Assembly: GCA_965230265.1 (NCBI GenBank)
Contig: OZ245999.1
Span: 992,001-1,056,000 of the forward strand
DNA length: 64,000 nucleotides
Reading direction: 5' to 3'
From: JAJFKX01 sp965230265
GTDB lineage: Bacteria > Pseudomonadota > Gammaproteobacteria > Xanthomonadales > Wenzhouxiangellaceae
A program made the translations under genes and the position numbers. Position 1 is the stretch's first letter. Every line of letters begins with the position of its first letter. Positions 34,840 to 44,960 of the stretch are shown one piece after another. A model generated the notes under the pieces. That model did no database searches and was not told the origin of the DNA. It saw only the letters and a program-made list of their open reading frames with translations.

Positions 34840-36216
34840 ATGCAAACCATCAATCAGCAATACTTTCAACAGCACTTACCCAACCTGGAAGTGCGACTGG
34901 ATGAAACCAGCCTTGAGACCTATGGCCGCGATTGGACGCATTTACGTGCGCCTGCACCTTCGGCAGTGTTGTTTCCACGCAATACTGAACAGGTCAGTGA
35001 ACTTATTTTGCGGGCTCGCACAGATGGCTTTGCGCTGGTGCCCTCTGGCGGTCGTACCGGTTTAAGTGGTGGCGCGGTGGCTGCCGATGGCGAGTGGGTG
35101 GTCAGTATGGAGAAGTGTCGCTCGCTGGCTGATATCAATCTGACGGAAGGCTGTGTTGAAGCAGGTGCAGGTGTGGTCACGGCGACGTTGCAGCAGGCCG
35201 CCAGTCAGGCAGGTTTATTTTATGGCGTGGACTTTGCCTCGGCAGGTTCGAGCCAAATTGGTGGCAACATTGCTACCAATGCTGGTGGTATTAGGGTATT
35301 GCGTTATGGTCTAACCCGTGAACAGGTTCTGGGTTTGACAGTGGTTACTGGTGGTGGGGAAGTACTGGAGCTCAATCAGGGTTTGATCAAAAATGCCACA
35401 GGTTATGACTTGCGTCATTTGTTTATAGGCAGCGAGGGTACGCTGGGTATTATTACCAAAGCCACATTAAAGTTATGGCCCAAACCGCCATTACGGGATG
35501 TCATGCTGGTTGGCTTGAGTGATCATCAGGTGGTGATGCCATTGTTTGCCGCGGCACGTGGCCAGATGAATTTGTCTGCCTTTGAATTTTTTAGCCATGC
35601 CTGTGTTGAGCAGGTTTGCATGCACGCTGGAATATCACCGCCACTGGACGATGGTTCACCCTATTATGCCTTGCTGGAGTTTGATCAATTACCTGAAGCT
35701 GAATTGATGGCGTGGTTTGAACAGGCCATGGATATGGGCTGGGTCACCGATGGCGTTATCAGCCAGAGTGATGAGCAGGCCACACAACTATGGGCGTATC
35801 GGGAACGCATCAGTGAGAGTATCGCACCACAAAAACCCTATAAAAATGATATTGCAGTACGTATCAGTGCGGTGCCCGAGTTACTGGAAGAGTTGGATGA
35901 GCTGGTTAAACAGCAATACCCTGATTTTCAGGTGCTGTGGTACGGGCATATAGGCGATGGCAATTTACATTTGAATGTACTTAAGCCTGAGTCGATGGAA
36001 TTATCTGCGTTTAAAGCACAGTGTGAGCAAGTCAACGAGCTGGTATTTGCTGCAGTGCAAAAATATGCTGGCAGTATTTCTGCGGAACATGGGGTGGGTT
36101 TGCTGAAGCAACCATGGCTGACGTACAGTCGCAGCAAAGAAGAAATTGCCTTGATGCGCGCTGTTAAACAGCAGTTTGACCCGAATGGAATTTTAAACCC
36201 AGGCAAGTTAATTTAA
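34840..36216 (+). CDS. FAD-linked oxidase, D-2-hydroxyglutarate dehydrogenase-like
   Basis: A 458-residue protein with an FAD_binding_4 domain (PSGGRTGLSGGAVA, SSQIGGNIATNAGG) and an FAD-oxidase C-terminal domain (YGHIGDGNLHLNVL and ISAEHGVGLLKQPWL, the metal and substrate site). The family includes GlcD, D-lactate dehydrogenase and D-2-hydroxyglutarate dehydrogenase. Divergence from serA supports D-2-hydroxyglutarate: SerA reduces 2-ketoglutarate to that product, and in Pseudomonas stutzeri a neighbouring enzyme of this family re-oxidises it. The frame opens at a TTG (34822), but the ATG at 34840 with AAGGA is preferred. Confidence 0.83.
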   Translation: MQTINQQYFQQHLPNLEVRLDETSLETYGRDWTHLRAPAPSAVLFPRNTEQVSELILRARTDGFALVPSGGRTGLSGGAVAADGEWVVSMEKCRSLADINLTEGCVEAGAGVVTATLQQAASQAGLFYGVDFASAGSSQIGGNIATNAGGIRVLRYGLTREQVLGLTVVTGGGEVLELNQGLIKNATGYDLRHLFIGSEGTLGIITKATLKLWPKPPLRDVMLVGLSDHQVVMPLFAAARGQMNLSAFEFFSHACVEQVCMHAGISPPLDDGSPYYALLEFDQLPEAELMAWFEQAMDMGWVTDGVISQSDEQATQLWAYRERISESIAPQKPYKNDIAVRISAVPELLEELDELVKQQYPDFQVLWYGHIGDGNLHLNVLKPESMELSAFKAQCEQVNELVFAAVQKYAGSISAEHGVGLLKQPWLTYSRSKEEIALMRAVKQQFDPNGILNPGKLI

Positions 36217-36287
36217 GCCTCTGTTTTTGCATCAGCTGACTGCATAGTTCCCACGCCTGGCATGAGAACTCATAGCAATGAACCTGG

Positions 36288-38339
36288 CTAGTTTGAGTCT
36301 GGGTTATTGAAAGCATCCACCAGCTGTTTTTGCACAGTGGCAGGGACTGGGTCGTAATGGCTAAACTCCATATCATAACTACCCTGACCACCCGTTAAAC
36401 TTTTCAGTTCGACCTGGTAATCTTGTAATTCACTTAATGGAATCTCAGCTTCAATCATCATCATCCCGCCACGCATGCTCTCAGTGCCACTGATTTTGGC
36501 GCGGCGTGATGCCAGGCTGCCGGTGATATCACCCATGTATTGATCGGGTGCCAATACATGCAGAGCAACAACAGGTTCCAGTACTTGAGGCCGGGCATTG
36601 TGGATGGCATCCAGAAAGGCTTTTTTGCCGGCAGTTAAAAAAGCAATTTCCTTGGAGTCGACCGGGTGATACTTGCCATCGTAAACCGTTACTTCAACAT
36701 CTTGCACGTTGTAACCGGCAATAGCGCCTTCTTCCAATACCTGGCGAACCCCTTTTTCCACTGCCGGAATCAGATTGGTCGGAATAGCGCCGCCGACCAC
36801 TTTGTTAACGAAACTGAAGCCTCCGCCACGCGCCTGTGGCTTGATCCTTAAAAACACCTCGCCAAACTGGCCCGCACCACCGGTTTGCTTTTTATGCCGG
36901 TAATGGCCTTCAGCGCTGCGGGTGATGGTTTCACGATAGGCAATTTTGGGTGGTCTGGTATTAATATCCAGGTTTGCCTGGTTTTTCAGGCGTTCCAGCG
37001 TTACCCGCAGGTGCATATCGCCCAAACCACGCAACACCGTTTCATTCAATTCCTGATTGTGCTCAACGATTAAACAAGGGTCTTCTTGTTCCAGCTTATG
37101 CAATGATTCGGCCAGTTTCTGCTCTTGACCACGGCTGGCCAGTTCCAGTGCCAGGCCCAGCATTGGCTGCGGGAAGTCCAGGGGCTGCAAGAAGTAATGG
37201 TCTTCGTCGTGAGAGTCATGCAGTACCGCGCCATATTGCAGTTCTTCCACTTTGGCTACCGCACAAATATCACCCGGTATGCCCTGCGATATTTCTGAGT
37301 GCTTTTCACCTTGCAAGGCAAACAAATGATTGACTTTAAAAGGTTTGCGACCATCACCGATAAACAGTTCAGTCTCTGGTTTGATGGTGCCCTGATAGAT
37401 TCTGAAAACCGCCAGTTTGCCGACAAATGGATCGTTGATAATTTTGAAGACCCTGGCAATGACATGCGCATCAGGGTCTGGTGTGGCCTGAACATCCTCT
37501 GCGTTTTCAATATCATCAGGATCACCTTTCATAAACGGTGGGGGGTTGCCTTCTGCCGGGTTTGGTATCAGTCGCTTGCATAACTTCAGAAACTGTCCCA
37601 GACCTGCGCCGGTTTTGGCCGATACAAAGCAGATCGGTATTAGGTGGCCTTCGCGCAGTGCTTGTTCAAAGGCATCGTGTAATTCATTTTTGGGTAATTG
37701 TTCGCCTTCCAGGTAGCGACTCATCAATGATTCACTGACCTCAATGACCTGATCGGTGATTTCCGAGTGGGCTGCATCCAACGAAAAAATATCGGTTTCA
37801 CCCTCTTCGTTAAAGAAGCAGTCCAGTACTTTGGAATAATTGTCCGCAGGCAAATTGACAGGTAGACATTCATTGCCCAGCTCTTCTCTGATTTGGCGAA
37901 CCAGGGCTTCCAGATCGATGCCTTCTGCATCAATCTTATTAATCACTATCATCCTGCATTTATTACGCAAACGTGCCCGACGCAGCATTCTGCGGGTTGC
38001 CAGTTCCACACCGTTTTGAGCGTTAATCACAATGGCACTGGTTTCTACGGCATCCATGGCCGGTAGGGCCTGACCGCGAAAATCCACCAATCCAGGCGTG
38101 TCGATGATATTCAGGTGAATACCCTCGTAATCCATGCTGGCCAGAGAGGAGTACAGTGAATGCTGGTAGTCTTTTTCTAATGGTCCGTGATCACTGACAG
38201 TGGTGCCACGTTCCAGGCTGCCAGCCTCACCGATAGTGCCGGTCTTAACCAATAAGGCTTCCAGCAGTGAGGTTTTACCTGCACCGCTATGACCGAGCAA
38301 AGCCAAATTGCGGATAGATTCTGTGTTGTGGTTGCTCAT
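36288..38339 (-). CDS. EF-G-like translational GTPase (FusA2 type)
   Basis: A 683-residue elongation-factor-G-like GTPase. The P-loop is GHSGAGKTS, G3 is DTPGLVDF, G4 is INKID and G5 is SAKTGAG. Domains II to V follow, with RETITRSAEGHYRHKKQTGG and the C-terminal LSELQDYQVELKSLTGGQGSYDMEFSHY. It is about 20 residues shorter than canonical EF-G, and the switch I region differs (SLERGTTVSDHGPLEKDYQHS), which marks the paralogous branch whose members often lack translocation activity. The genuine fusA normally sits in the str operon, not here. GGGAG precedes the ATG. The exact role is unknown. Confidence 0.85.
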   Translation of the reverse strand: MSNHNTESIRNLALLGHSGAGKTSLLEALLVKTGTIGEAGSLERGTTVSDHGPLEKDYQHSLYSSLASMDYEGIHLNIIDTPGLVDFRGQALPAMDAVETSAIVINAQNGVELATRRMLRRARLRNKCRMIVINKIDAEGIDLEALVRQIREELGNECLPVNLPADNYSKVLDCFFNEEGETDIFSLDAAHSEITDQVIEVSESLMSRYLEGEQLPKNELHDAFEQALREGHLIPICFVSAKTGAGLGQFLKLCKRLIPNPAEGNPPPFMKGDPDDIENAEDVQATPDPDAHVIARVFKIINDPFVGKLAVFRIYQGTIKPETELFIGDGRKPFKVNHLFALQGEKHSEISQGIPGDICAVAKVEELQYGAVLHDSHDEDHYFLQPLDFPQPMLGLALELASRGQEQKLAESLHKLEQEDPCLIVEHNQELNETVLRGLGDMHLRVTLERLKNQANLDINTRPPKIAYRETITRSAEGHYRHKKQTGGAGQFGEVFLRIKPQARGGGFSFVNKVVGGAIPTNLIPAVEKGVRQVLEEGAIAGYNVQDVEVTVYDGKYHPVDSKEIAFLTAGKKAFLDAIHNARPQVLEPVVALHVLAPDQYMGDITGSLASRRAKISGTESMRGGMMMIEAEIPLSELQDYQVELKSLTGGQGSYDMEFSHYDPVPATVQKQLVDAFNNPDSN

Positions 38340-38529
38340 AAAACTCCCGATGTTTTACTGTTTAACGTTTTTAGCACGTCATGGAGCATAGCATTAGTCC
38401 AGCAAGCTGCGCACGTCTTGTGGCTTACAGCGCTTTATTACACGTTAAAGCAGAGCCTGGTTCAGGTTGAATTCATGCAGCCAGCTTATGATATTCGCAT
38501 CAAATTCGATTCTATTGGAGAATGGAAAC

Positions 38530-39093
38530 ATGTTGAACCGAGATAAAACCGCGTTTGTACGCTATCTGCCATTATTCAGTCTGTTATTGGGCCTGTTGAT
38601 GTTGGGCGGCTGTGCAACCTATGGTTCTTATGACAGTCATCAGGGCGGGCGTTATGTCTATGCCGATGTGCTTGATTATGAGCCTGTGCATGGCGATGTG
38701 CGAGTACCGGAAAGCAAAGTGGTGTGCTACGAAGAAACGGTTCGCCACCGCGGTCGCCGCCCGTCAGCTGCTGCGCCAATTTTTGGTGCCATCATTGGTG
38801 GCTTGATTGGCAGTGCCATTGATGGTGGTTACGATCGCAGTGCAGGTACAGTGATTGGCGCTGTGGCCGGTGGTGCGATTGCTCATGATATTGATCGTTC
38901 CAACAGCGGCCCGGGTGGCGTTTCTGTTCAGGAACGCTGTGATGAATACAATGAATACCGTTATGAAAAAGGTATCACCGGATATAAAGTCACTTATCAA
39001 TACGATGGCCGAATTGGAGAATTGCAGACAGACTATGAGCCTGATGATGTGGTTCGCGTTCCGTATGAGCTGGTCTCACGTTCGCACTATTGA
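38530..39093 (+). CDS. Glycine-zipper 2TM lipoprotein
   Basis: A 187-residue protein. The lipoprotein signal ends LLMLGGC, and the Cys is the probable lipidation site. A glycine-zipper segment (FGAIIGGLIGSAIDGG, TVIGAVAGGAIAHDI) of about 40 residues follows, and a basic C-terminal part holds QERCDEYNEYRYEKGI. This is the 17-kDa-antigen/glycine-zipper 2TM group, outer-membrane-associated in proteobacteria. The ATG at 38530 has GGAG 9 bases upstream; the frame open from 38467 would put the signal 21 residues inside. A strong terminator follows at 39117. Its physiological role is unknown. Confidence 0.83.
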   Translation: MLNRDKTAFVRYLPLFSLLLGLLMLGGCATYGSYDSHQGGRYVYADVLDYEPVHGDVRVPESKVVCYEETVRHRGRRPSAAAPIFGAIIGGLIGSAIDGGYDRSAGTVIGAVAGGAIAHDIDRSNSGPGGVSVQERCDEYNEYRYEKGITGYKVTYQYDGRIGELQTDYEPDDVVRVPYELVSRSHY

Positions 39094-39116
39094 TTTCGGC
39101 AGCTTAGATTGTTTTA

Positions 39117-39150
39117 ACGGGCCCTGGGTTTTCCAGGGCCCGTTTTGTTT
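39117..39150. terminator. Strong bidirectional intrinsic terminator
   Basis: ACGGGCCCTGG-GTTTT-CCAGGGCCCGT is an 11-bp perfect stem followed by TTTGTTTGT on the plus strand and preceded by a T-poor but A/T-rich flank on the other. It separates the convergent glycine-zipper gene and prmC. Confidence 0.85.
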
Positions 39151-39180
39151 GTGGTCAACTCAGGTTAAACAATTTGTTTG

Positions 39181-40041
39181 TCAGTCCATCATTTTTCCCA
39201 GAGAGACTCTGGGCTGACCTGCAAGGTCAACGATATTGCGAATTTCACCCCATGGCCCTTGCTGGAAATATTGTCTAACCGCTTCTGCCTGATCAAAACC
39301 ATGTTCCAGTAATAGCCAGCCACCATGCTTCAGGTACTTGGGTGCAAATTCAATAATGCTTTGCAGCGCGCTGGTGCTGTTTTTACCTGGCGTTAGTGCC
39401 ATGGTCGGTTCAAATCGGCAGTCGCCCTGTGACAAGTGCTGATCACCGGCTTCAACGTATGGCGGGTTGCTGACAATCATATCCAGTTGGTTGATAGAGT
39501 GGGGCAGGGCGTCGAACCAGTGGCCATCATAAAAGAGGATATTGTTCAGTTGATACTTTTGGGCATTGCTGCGTGCCAGTGTGAGCGCATCAGTGGATAG
39601 GTCAGTGGCGATAATTTGTGCTTGATGACGTGATTTGGCCAGCGCAATCGCTATTGCTCCGGAACCGGTTCCCAGATCAACCGCACTGCCGTCATCAGGT
39701 AACAATTCCAATGCGTGATCAACCAGTAATTCGGTTTCTGGTCGAGGGATCAGCACATTGGTATTCACCTCCAGATTAATACCATAAAATTCTTTATGCC
39801 CTATCAGATAAGCAACAGGCTCACCCTGGCAGCGGCGTTCAATTAGCCGCAGATAAGCATGGCGATTGTTATCTGCTGGTTCCAGCTCTGGATAGGCAAT
39901 CAGGTAACTGCGCTGACAGCCTAGTGTATGTGCCAATAATAATTGTGCCTCACGAGCTGCACTGTACTGATCTTCTGACTGCAAACCCGGTGCAACCGAC
40001 AGGCGCTGTTGCGCCTGTTGCAGTAATTGTTGGATAGTCAC
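39181..40041 (-). CDS. prmC: Release factor glutamine N5-methyltransferase
   Basis: A 286-residue PrmC. It has an N-terminal helical bundle (TIQQLLQQAQQRLS), VLIPRPETELLVDHAL, the SAM motif VDLGTGSGAIAIAL and the catalytic NPPY in MIVSNPPYVEAG. It methylates the GGQ glutamine of RF1 and RF2. The start is a GTG (40041) with only a CAGG next to it. The usual partner prfA is not adjacent; instead prmC is 39 bases downstream of the RND pump gene and probably read with it. Confidence 0.93.
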   Translation of the reverse strand: MTIQQLLQQAQQRLSVAPGLQSEDQYSAAREAQLLLAHTLGCQRSYLIAYPELEPADNNRHAYLRLIERRCQGEPVAYLIGHKEFYGINLEVNTNVLIPRPETELLVDHALELLPDDGSAVDLGTGSGAIAIALAKSRHQAQIIATDLSTDALTLARSNAQKYQLNNILFYDGHWFDALPHSINQLDMIVSNPPYVEAGDQHLSQGDCRFEPTMALTPGKNSTSALQSIIEFAPKYLKHGGWLLLEHGFDQAEAVRQYFQQGPWGEIRNIVDLAGQPRVSLGKMMD

Positions 40042-40080
40042 CTGGTTCAGCGGTCGTGAGTTTAAAGTTTAAGCACTCAT

Positions 40081-43000
40081 TCACTGATTACTGGCTTGCA
40101 GATCACGGCGATCTTCAACGGGGCGTCCCATCATGCGATCACGTTGGCGACGTAACCAGGCTTTGAAATCTTCACCAATCATATACAGTGCTGGAATCAT
40201 AAACAGCGTATTGACGGTTGAGAAAACAATACCGAATGCCAGTGAGGCGGCCATTGGAATGACAATTTGGGCCTGCAGGCTGGTTTCGAAGAATACAATT
40301 GGAGCCAACCCCAGGAAAGTGGTCATGGACGTCAGCAAAATTGCACGGAAGCGGCTGCGTCCGGCATTAACCACAGCATCATAAATGGGTACACCTTTGC
40401 GTCGTGCCCGATTGACAAAGTCGATCAGAATCAAACTGTCATTGACGACTACACCGCTAAGCGCAATGATGCCAAACATCGATAGCATGCTGACATCCAG
40501 GCCCATGACCAAATGCCCAATCAACGCACCAATGATGCCAAAAGGGACCACCGACATAATCAGCAATGGCTGGAAATAAGAACGCAGTGGAATCGCCATC
40601 AAGGCGTAAATCAAAAATACAGCAAAAGCAAAACCGGCCAGCAAATCAGCGAATAACCGTTGCTGATCTTCAGTGGCACCATCCAGGCGGGTATTAATAC
40701 CGGGATAGCGGGCCAGCAGTTCCGGCAGATATTCTGTACGGATATCGCTGGCAATCTTTCCGGGTTCTGCGACGTCCTTATCGACTTCGGCTGAAATGGA
40801 TATGGCGCGTTCCCGGTTAAAGCGGCGAATGACCGTTGGGCTGGAGGAAAACTCGACTTCAGCAACAGTATCAAATGGAACCTCATCGCCATTGGGTGTG
40901 CGAATTCTCATGTTTTCCAGATAGCCAACCGAGTTTCGCTCCTCTCTGGGATAACGAACCATGACTTTGACTTCATCTTTACCGCGTTGAATACGTTGTA
41001 CCTCTTCACCAAAAAATGCCTGTCGAACCTGACGTGCGAGGTCATTCAAGCTTAAGCCCAGACTTTCAGCTTCGGGTTTGATATTCAGTTTAATTTCGCG
41101 GTTACCACCTTCATAGCTGTTGCGGATATCAAATACGCCGTCATAGGTACGAATTTTGTTGGCCAACTCCCCTGCGGCTGCCTGCAACTGTTGCAGGTCG
41201 CTGCCGACCAGATTGAAGGCCACAGCAGGCCCGCTATTGGGGCCACCGGCTGATGAGAAACTCAGGGTTTTTGCGCCTGCAATTTCACCAATTTTTTCAC
41301 GCCACAGACGCTCGACTTCCTTGGCGGAAACCAAAGCATTTTCATCTTTAACCAGTTCAACCAACAAGGTTCCGGTGGTATCACGGCCAGACCAGATAAA
41401 AGTGGTGTTAACCACCGAACCTGCTGGTGCGCCTTGTTCGGCGCTTAACTCTTCATCCACTTCGGTCAGGGTGGATCGTAATCGATCCAATGCTCGGTGA
41501 GTGGTGCTGGCCGGGCTGCCTTCGTTCATTTCGATATTGACCTGGATAAAATCGCCCGCCAGATCAGGGAAAATGACCACCCGTAAAACACCGCCAATTA
41601 ACAAGCTGAGCGATAGTATTAATGCAGAGACAAATATTGAAACTGTCAGGTAGCGGTTTTTAATAGCGGACCTGATCCAGGGGACATAACGGTGGTCTGC
41701 AAAATTTTGCAGGCCTTCAGCAAAGCGCCGCTGTACACGCAGTAACCAGGTTTGTCGCTGTTCTCTGATGGGCTTGATTTTCATATGCGCCAAATGCGCG
41801 GGCAAAATCAGTTTGGATTCCACCAGTGAGAAAAACAATGCCAAAATAACCACCCAGCCAATCGCTGAGAAAAACTGCCCGGAAATGCCCGAGACCAATA
41901 AAATCGGCATAAATGCCGCAACCGTGGTTAATACACCAAAGGTTGCCGGAATCGCCACTTTCATGGTGCCGTCGACCACATTTTTGGTCGAATGCCCGTC
42001 TTTTCTGATCTTGGTATAGACACTCTCGCCGATGATGATTGCATCATCGACGACAATGCCTAGAACAAGAATAAAGCCAAATAAACTCAACATGTTGATG
42101 CTGACCTCAGGAATACGCATCAACCACAGTGTGCCCAAAAAGGCCACTGGTAGACCGACCATGACCCAGAATGCCAGTTTTAACCTTAGAAACAGTGCCA
42201 ATACCAGGAACACCAACGCAGCACCGCTGAGCAGGTTTTTGTTCATCATATCCAGGCGACCTTTCAGGTAATAGGAAATATCCGCCCAGTAATCCACGCC
42301 GATGTCTGAAGGCAAACTACTGCGTTTGCTGTCGATATAATTGCGTACTGTCTGAGCAATCGCCAGTTCACTCTGATCACCCACCGACAATACCCGAATA
42401 GCAATGGCTGGTTTGCCGTTATGCAGCGTATAGCGCTCGCGTTCTTCAAAGGCGTCTTCTACGTTGGCAATATCCGACAACATCAAGCGTGTGCCATCGG
42501 GGTTGGTGCGTACGACGATATTTTCAAAATCGGTACCGGTGTAGGCCTGGCCTTTGGTGCGCAGCAAAATATCACCAGAGGAAGAGTCGATAGAGCCTGC
42601 GGGTAAATCCAGTGAACCAAAGCGAACCGCCTGGGCCACTTCTGCCATGGTCAGGCCATATTTACGCAAGGTTTGTTCACTGACTTCAATGCCAATTTCA
42701 TAATCGCGATCACCGACAACTTCAGCGCGGGTGACGCCAGGCAGCTGTACCAGTTCATTGCGGACAATCTTGGCGTATTCTTTCAGCGTACCTTCGTTGA
42801 CATCGCCAAACACCGAAATCCACATCACTTCCTGAGTCCATTGGCTTTTGGTAATCACCGGTTTTTCGGTTTCGCCAGGGAACGTTGAAATGCCATCCAC
42901 CCGCAGTTTAATTTCATCCAGTACTTCTTCGGCGGCGTAGCTTTGTTTGACATCGACGACCACGGTGCCGGTACCTTCGCGGCCAAACGAAGTGATTTTG

Positions 43001-43254
43001 TCGATGCCCTCAATGTCCTGAATGGCTTCTTCAACCTTGACCAGAACACCTTCTTCTACCTCCGTGGGGCTGGCACCAAGATAGGGCACCCGCACAGTGA
43101 CCTGATTCGGGTCAATGCTGGGCTGGATTTCTTTTTTGATGGTCAGTGCTGACCATAAACCACCCACCAGCAAAGAAATCATTAATAGGTTAGCGGCGAC
43201 ATGGTTTTCAGCAAACCAGGCAATGATGGATTGGTACCAGTTACGTTGTTGCAT
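40081..43254 (-). CDS. RND efflux transporter, inner-membrane pump
   Basis: A 1057-residue AcrB/MexF-class RND protein. TM1 is AANLLMISLLVGGLWSALTI, the porter domain opens with VTVRVPYLGASPTEVEEGV, and the proton-relay pair in TM4 is GIVVDDAIIIGE. TM10 carries ALSGVVVNDSLILIDFVNRARRKG, with Asn-Asp where AcrB has its Lys region. The sequence PVAFLGTLWLMRIPEVSINMLSLFGFILVLG is typical of the HAE1/'efflux RND permease' group. It works with the adaptor at 43293 and an outer-membrane channel encoded elsewhere. The gene pair is on the minus strand with a 38-base gap. The substrate is unknown. Confidence 0.92.
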   Translation of the reverse strand: MQQRNWYQSIIAWFAENHVAANLLMISLLVGGLWSALTIKKEIQPSIDPNQVTVRVPYLGASPTEVEEGVLVKVEEAIQDIEGIDKITSFGREGTGTVVVDVKQSYAAEEVLDEIKLRVDGISTFPGETEKPVITKSQWTQEVMWISVFGDVNEGTLKEYAKIVRNELVQLPGVTRAEVVGDRDYEIGIEVSEQTLRKYGLTMAEVAQAVRFGSLDLPAGSIDSSSGDILLRTKGQAYTGTDFENIVVRTNPDGTRLMLSDIANVEDAFEERERYTLHNGKPAIAIRVLSVGDQSELAIAQTVRNYIDSKRSSLPSDIGVDYWADISYYLKGRLDMMNKNLLSGAALVFLVLALFLRLKLAFWVMVGLPVAFLGTLWLMRIPEVSINMLSLFGFILVLGIVVDDAIIIGESVYTKIRKDGHSTKNVVDGTMKVAIPATFGVLTTVAAFMPILLVSGISGQFFSAIGWVVILALFFSLVESKLILPAHLAHMKIKPIREQRQTWLLRVQRRFAEGLQNFADHRYVPWIRSAIKNRYLTVSIFVSALILSLSLLIGGVLRVVIFPDLAGDFIQVNIEMNEGSPASTTHRALDRLRSTLTEVDEELSAEQGAPAGSVVNTTFIWSGRDTTGTLLVELVKDENALVSAKEVERLWREKIGEIAGAKTLSFSSAGGPNSGPAVAFNLVGSDLQQLQAAAGELANKIRTYDGVFDIRNSYEGGNREIKLNIKPEAESLGLSLNDLARQVRQAFFGEEVQRIQRGKDEVKVMVRYPREERNSVGYLENMRIRTPNGDEVPFDTVAEVEFSSSPTVIRRFNRERAISISAEVDKDVAEPGKIASDIRTEYLPELLARYPGINTRLDGATEDQQRLFADLLAGFAFAVFLIYALMAIPLRSYFQPLLIMSVVPFGIIGALIGHLVMGLDVSMLSMFGIIALSGVVVNDSLILIDFVNRARRKGVPIYDAVVNAGRSRFRAILLTSMTTFLGLAPIVFFETSLQAQIVIPMAASLAFGIVFSTVNTLFMIPALYMIGEDFKAWLRRQRDRMMGRPVEDRRDLQASNQ

Positions 43255-43292
43255 GTGAATTCTCTGTTGACCGACCGGGTTTTATCCAGGGT

Positions 43293-44741
43293 TTAGTAGT
43301 TAACGGCTTCGGTGACGGTTTCCGATACTGTTTCAGCAGTGGCTTCTGAAGCCGCATCTATGCCTATATTGTCAAGGTCTGTATCAGCCTGCTGTATTGC
43401 CGCAGTGTTGCTGTTCTCATCGCTTATCGATACATTCTCAGCAGTGGTGGTATCGTCGTTCAATTGAGCCAGGTTTTCTGTTGATTCATTATCAACTGTT
43501 GTTGCAGGCGTATCTTCTTCGCCATAAATTCTTAGTGGAGAGCCGGGTATTGGTGCAGCAATTGAGGTGGTAATCACTCGCTCACCAGATTCCAGTCCTG
43601 CACGAACGTAAACGTTGGAAGGGGTTGCCCGATCAATGGTGACGTTACGAACATCCAGTTTGTTATCCGCATCGACTACCAGAATAGTGCCATCTTCACG
43701 CAAACTGGCACGGGGTAGGCTGATGACATCATAGGCGGAAACGCCCTGAATTTGCGCATTGACAAAAGCCCCCATGCGCAATGGCATTGGGCGATCAGTG
43801 CCTAGCAAACCGTAAGGATCTTCGATGACTGCTACCGCGTAGGTCACGCGAGTGGCAGTATCAACCACCCCTTCTGTGCGGACAATTTGAGCATTCCAGC
43901 TTTGGGCGCTGCGGCTGCCGGAAGTGGTTAAGGTGACTGGTGTGGTTTGTTGTGTAGCACCGTCCTGCATGGTGTTAGGTAGCTGCACATAGTTTAAATC
44001 GCTTTCTGTTAACGGTAGGCGAACTTCTGCCACATCCACCGCAAAGGTGGTTCCCAGAACCGTTCCAGGAGAAACATATTGCCCTAAGTCCACCTGCCGA
44101 TCTTTCACCAGACCAGCATACGGCAGCTTGATTTTGGTGCGTTGCATATCCCGGCGCGCCATTTGCAATGAAGCACGCATGGCTTTGATATTGGCTTCGG
44201 CTTGTGCCAGTTGCGGCTCACGTAATACCAGAGTATTGGGTTGTTTACCGCTGCTGTTAATTGGGCCATTTAAGCTTTCCCAGTCTTTTTTGGCTTGTTC
44301 AGAACGTGCCTGTTCCTCAGCCAATTGTGCTTCTGCATTCGCTAAATTGGCTTCTGCGCTGATCAATGCAGCCTGGTAGTCACTGGGGTCAATTTCCATT
44401 AACACATCACCGGCCTGAAAAAAGCCACCAGCTACAAATGTTGGAGAGATACTGACTATTTTCCCTGCGACCTCAGGTACCAGGGTGGTTTCCGTGCGTG
44501 GCTCTACAGTGCCCTGTGAAGCGACTGAATAGGTCAGGCTTTCGGGAGCTACGGTGACGGTTTCCACCAGTTGTGCAACAGGTGGTTTTTCCTCGGCAGG
44601 CGGTGGCTGTCTAAGACTGGCAAAAATGACTAATAAAAAAATGCTGCCCAATAAAATCAATAAAGGCAAAAACCGTCGAAAAAACGATGGTTTTGTCCGA
44701 GATATTGCAGGAACATAATGATTGGTGGCTTGTTTACTCAC
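43293..44741 (-). CDS. RND efflux periplasmic adaptor with acidic tail
   Basis: A 482-residue membrane-fusion protein. The N-terminal anchor (LPLLILLGSIFLLVIFASLRQ) is followed by lipoyl segments (GTVEPRTETTLVPEVAGKIVSI, AGDVLMEIDPSDYQAAL), a helical hairpin rich in Ala/Glu and a beta-barrel/MP-proximal domain. The last 70 or so residues are an unusual acidic, Thr/Ser/Asn-rich tail (from EEDTPATTV to TETVTEAVNY) not needed by family members. The start is a GTG with GAGG 6 bases upstream. It pairs with the RND gene 38 bases downstream. Confidence 0.9.
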   Translation of the reverse strand: MSKQATNHYVPAISRTKPSFFRRFLPLLILLGSIFLLVIFASLRQPPPAEEKPPVAQLVETVTVAPESLTYSVASQGTVEPRTETTLVPEVAGKIVSISPTFVAGGFFQAGDVLMEIDPSDYQAALISAEANLANAEAQLAEEQARSEQAKKDWESLNGPINSSGKQPNTLVLREPQLAQAEANIKAMRASLQMARRDMQRTKIKLPYAGLVKDRQVDLGQYVSPGTVLGTTFAVDVAEVRLPLTESDLNYVQLPNTMQDGATQQTTPVTLTTSGSRSAQSWNAQIVRTEGVVDTATRVTYAVAVIEDPYGLLGTDRPMPLRMGAFVNAQIQGVSAYDVISLPRASLREDGTILVVDADNKLDVRNVTIDRATPSNVYVRAGLESGERVITTSIAAPIPGSPLRIYGEEDTPATTVDNESTENLAQLNDDTTTAENVSISDENSNTAAIQQADTDLDNIGIDAASEATAETVSETVTEAVNY

Positions 44742-44960
44742 AACTGACCTCTATTGATGCGGTTATCGGCACTATGCGGGATATTGTCTGGCTTATTGAC
44801 GTTTAAAACCTGTGCCAAAAGACATATCCGTTGATCATTGACATAATCGGCGCTGAAAGCCGCTGTTTTGATGGACACCGGTCAATACGGATATCGAGCC
44901 TGTAACATGCTCGAATTGAATCCATTACAATAGCCAAACCATTTACTACGGATACATACC

